Below, piece by piece: positions 61,353-64,000 of a stretch of 64,000 nt of DNA. The translations under genes were made by a program, and so were the position numbers. The stretch's first letter is position 1. Each line of letters begins with the position of its first letter. Origin of the DNA: Amphirosellinia nigrospora (Eukaryota; Ascomycota; Sordariomycetes; Xylariales; Xylariaceae); assembly GCA_004123355.1 (NCBI GenBank), contig SCHM01000003.1, positions 4,049,058-4,113,057 on the forward strand, written 5' to 3'. Below the pieces are notes generated by a model. It was not told the DNA's origin and did no database searches. It worked only from the letters and a program-made list of their open reading frames with translations.

Positions 61353-62679
61353 GATGGATTGAGAAATTAAAGGAGTACCGAATTTGTGACACGAGGTGTG
61401 AATGTGGAAGTACAGTGACGTTGAACTATAAGTTAAATTTACTCGAGATGATGATCGATGTTGAACTGCTTGCTGCTCGTGTCCTATGATGTTCGAGCTG
61501 GGAAATACGTTGCTCTTATAGCTTTGAACAAACCTATACAAATCCTACATACGTACATACCTCTCACTGATTAATAATCCTTGAATCCCGGGATAACGTC
61601 TGGTGTGCCTCTCGAAGTCATCGGTGTTCAATGCCGTACGTACGGGATTACCACCATCGGACACTTTGCACTAACAATACAAGACGGCGCGGAAAGTTTA
61701 GACCAATCAGGTTAAGTTGCCAAGTTCGTCGGAGACTATTATTTACCCATTTAGGTTAGAAGTCTATGACTCTTCTGCCTTGTTTGCAGATAGTGAAGGC
61801 AGTTTTGACCTTGAAGATTGCCAGTATTTTGGGGACCATTATATGTTTAACTCTTGTAATTAGACTACGTGTAGAGTAGTTGTTGCACTCTCAGACTGAC
61901 TTGTCCAATAGCAATCAAGGACTTCCTACCTGAATTCAATCTGTAAATTCTCTTGAGCACAGTTCATGATGAAGTGACTACGCTAGAAGACTAGGTAATC
62001 AGAAAACCAGGGCCACCGGACATAGACTGGGGTCTGGTTGCCGCTTCGCCTAATACCTTGCCGATAACACCGGAGGTGACTCCGGGTTAGTGGGCACATT
62101 ACGGCGGGCTAAGAAATCCGTAGTAGTGCAACCAGTTGTAAAACAGTTATAATGTACTACTTAAAGACTTGAGTCCTTGAATGGATATGATAATTTGATA
62201 TTAATTGACTATCAATTTCTTTGGTGATTATTAAACACGTTCGATGCAGTACCTGAGTAGCGTATTCAATTGGAAGACTTGCTCCCGTTGGAAAGTAGGA
62301 GTAGGTAGCCCTCCTCAATCCCGGAGTGCTGTGTGAACACCAGACAAGATACAGCGCAATTCGCATAAGGAGAGATCTTCTACCGACCGCTCATAGCGGC
62401 CAGGTAGTCTAGTGGTGAAAGAAGAAGAAAAACCTTCGGGCTCGCAATCGATTGGAGTTGCTAATTACTCAGGCTCTCATAGCTATAGTGTGATGAGCTC
62501 TAGGTAGCTTACGTTATTCAACGAATAGGTACTAAATTCCATTCATACTTAGGTAGCAAGCTTCGAGTCTGATGTTAAGTACCTAACTAGAGATGTATAT
62601 CCATACAATACAACAAATATCCTCCTCTCCAGCCCAATTCCAAGCAAAACAACCAGCCTATACATGTTGAACATTATCC
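61353..62679. other. intergenic
   Basis: GST promoter side and PMS1 3' flank. No supportable gene. Confidence 0.45.
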
Positions 62680-64000
62680 CTATTCCAAATCTCGACCCTC
62701 GTTAAGGTAAGCACTCCAATCTGTACGCGATGCCCTGTTCCCATTAAAGCCATCGCCTTCTTTCCACCCCAGCTCATCCCATGCGCCTAAGCCGCAGAGA
62801 TGCCTCATGGTTGGCCGCCCATGTGGGCAATTCCAGGGCTTATCGAGCTCCCCATATGTCGAACAAGCTTCTCCATCTGCTTAGTTGACAATGACTTGCC
62901 AATCATGACACTGCTACGACAAGCCCGCATAGCAAACATCTTGCGGACCTTAGACGGCCGTGGGACCGTGTTCGCTGATGTGGATTGGTGGTCTTGAAGG
63001 AGCGAAATGAGCTCTTCTAGGTCCGCGAGGGAGAAGGTAGTTTCTCGGCTCAGTGGCAGACTAAGCAACTGACACCGCATTCCTACGGGTTGGTCACCGC
63101 TCTCATCGAAACTAACCATGAAACCATTTGTTTCCAGGGCGTCGAGGTTTTGTTGTACTATATCTTCTTCAACGGCTGTGAGCTCAAGCGTCTTGGGATG
63201 CACTAGCCTCTGAGACTGGACAACGGTACTGGCCTGTAGCCGTTCGAAGTTATACTTCTCATCTGTTGCGTGCTGATCAATAATGAATAGCTCATCGTCC
63301 CTGCCTGTTCTGCCTGGAGCGTCTATCGAATTTTCATCTGCTGCACGGGAGGCTAGGATAAATCCCAGATTGAATTGCCTATGATTTTCATCTTTTCGAA
63401 ATCTGATTTCGATATAGTCAAAGACAGCTTTTCTTCGGCATCTTCAGCGTCAAGGCGGTCAGTTTCTGGCATAGCCCTTGCGCTAATAACAGAACGGGAG
63501 ATATGCTCATGTTGCGAAGTCATGGCATCGCGAATGAGTTTCCCGTTCATTTGTATGGTTTGTTGAAGTTGGTACGTGGCGTCCTTCCTTGGTATTACCC
63601 TTGACAAAAGTCTGAGTGCGTTTCTGTGTTTCCTCTAGGATCATTTTCTCAGGGACCTCGCCATTTTTGACAACTTCGGCAGCAACACTCTCTTCCCTGG
63701 TCTCCTGAACTTCCTCATCTTTATATTCAGTATCACTGGGATTACCTGGAGAGGCCGGGTCAGCCCCTGAGTCCTCATCAAGGTCTGCCTCGGATTCCTG
63801 CGATACCTGGGGAGAAGAGCCTTTGTGACTGCCTCTGCTTGGTATATCATCCATGTCCTCGTTCTCACTTTCTCCTCCGGAATCGTCAGATACAAACAAA
63901 TGTTCGCTTGATGAGTCTGAATCTGATTGATCACCTTCTACTTCTGCAGTGACCTTGATTTCTCTTTTGTCAGACTGGGACCGTTCCGCTTGTGCGGCAA
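62680..64000 (-). CDS. PMS1: mismatch-repair endonuclease Pms1 (MutL family), C-terminal part, 5' end outside window
   Basis: Pms1 pairs with Mlh1 to form MutL-alpha, whose nicking activity drives mismatch repair. The right edge cuts the gene inside the acidic linker ([18 protein letters not shown]). The C-terminal domain begins [17 protein letters not shown]; after a one-base C loss near 63372 it continues [15 protein letters not shown]. The metal-binding endonuclease motif is [12 protein letters not shown]. Next come [20 protein letters not shown] and, after a G loss near 62858, [20 protein letters not shown]. It ends at 62680 after GRDLE. A further shift near 63605 separates the linker from [14 protein letters not shown]. 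If the shifts were real this fungus would be a mutator, but the same lesions occur in essential neighbours, so sequencing error is the better explanation. Confidence 0.93.

Overview
This window is nuclear DNA of a filamentous ascomycete (Pezizomycotina, most likely Sordariomycetes). Genes lie on both strands as single transcription units. They have short introns with GTATGT/GTAAGT-type donors, CTAAC/CTGAC-type branch sites and YAG acceptors. The proteins are typical of filamentous fungi: SET3-type PHD/SET protein, Hsp88, HET domain, GMC oxidoreductase, GH12 xyloglucanase and small secreted cysteine-containing proteins. There are two intron-containing tRNA genes. Intergenic DNA is full of TAGGTA/TACCTA runs.

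Layout. 0-13.4 kb is a housekeeping block: 3'-truncated RRN7 (-), eIF5A (-), VPS52 (+), a GYP8-type TBC protein (-) and a long MMS1_N/CPSF_A-family protein (+). 13.4-16.4 kb is decayed DNA holding a HET-domain pseudogene. 16.4-27.5 kb is a second housekeeping block on the minus strand: eIF5B/FUN12, tRNA-Glu(CUC), tRNA-Arg(UCG), HSP110-type Hsp88 and N-acetylglutamate synthase ARG2. 28.6-34.7 kb holds two accessory enzymes on the plus strand, an amidase and a secreted GMC oxidoreductase. About 6.4 kb without a supportable gene follows, ending in a pyrimidine-rich leader in front of the SET3 homologue (41.2-44.0 kb). 44-50 kb is sparse: a three-exon small secreted protein (47.0 kb) and an orphan acidic protein with a Ser-Asp repeat tail (48.2 kb). 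50-56 kb holds ALG7, a cysteine-rich secreted or membrane protein and a GH12 enzyme, all minus strand. 57.4-64 kb holds a Gfo/Idh/MocA oxidoreductase, a glutathione S-transferase and the C-terminal part of the mismatch-repair gene PMS1, which runs off the right edge.

Reading frames. Almost every long conserved gene, essential ones included, is broken by one or more single-base indels, mostly one base missing inside or beside a short homopolymer. Shifting by one base restores recognisable family sequence each time. Because eIF5A, eIF5B, ALG7, PMS1, VPS52 and ARG2 are all affected alike, I read this as residual sequencing or assembly error rather than gene death. The HET locus is different: it has stops, substitutions and lost motifs, and looks truly dead.

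No CRISPR array, rRNA gene, intact transposon or clear biosynthetic cluster was seen. The least explained loci are the Cys-rich gene at 52-54 kb, which appears to splice into a PENVS-repeat stalk, membrane segment and tail; the orphan acidic Ser-Asp-tailed protein at 48.2 kb; and the small secreted protein at 47 kb.
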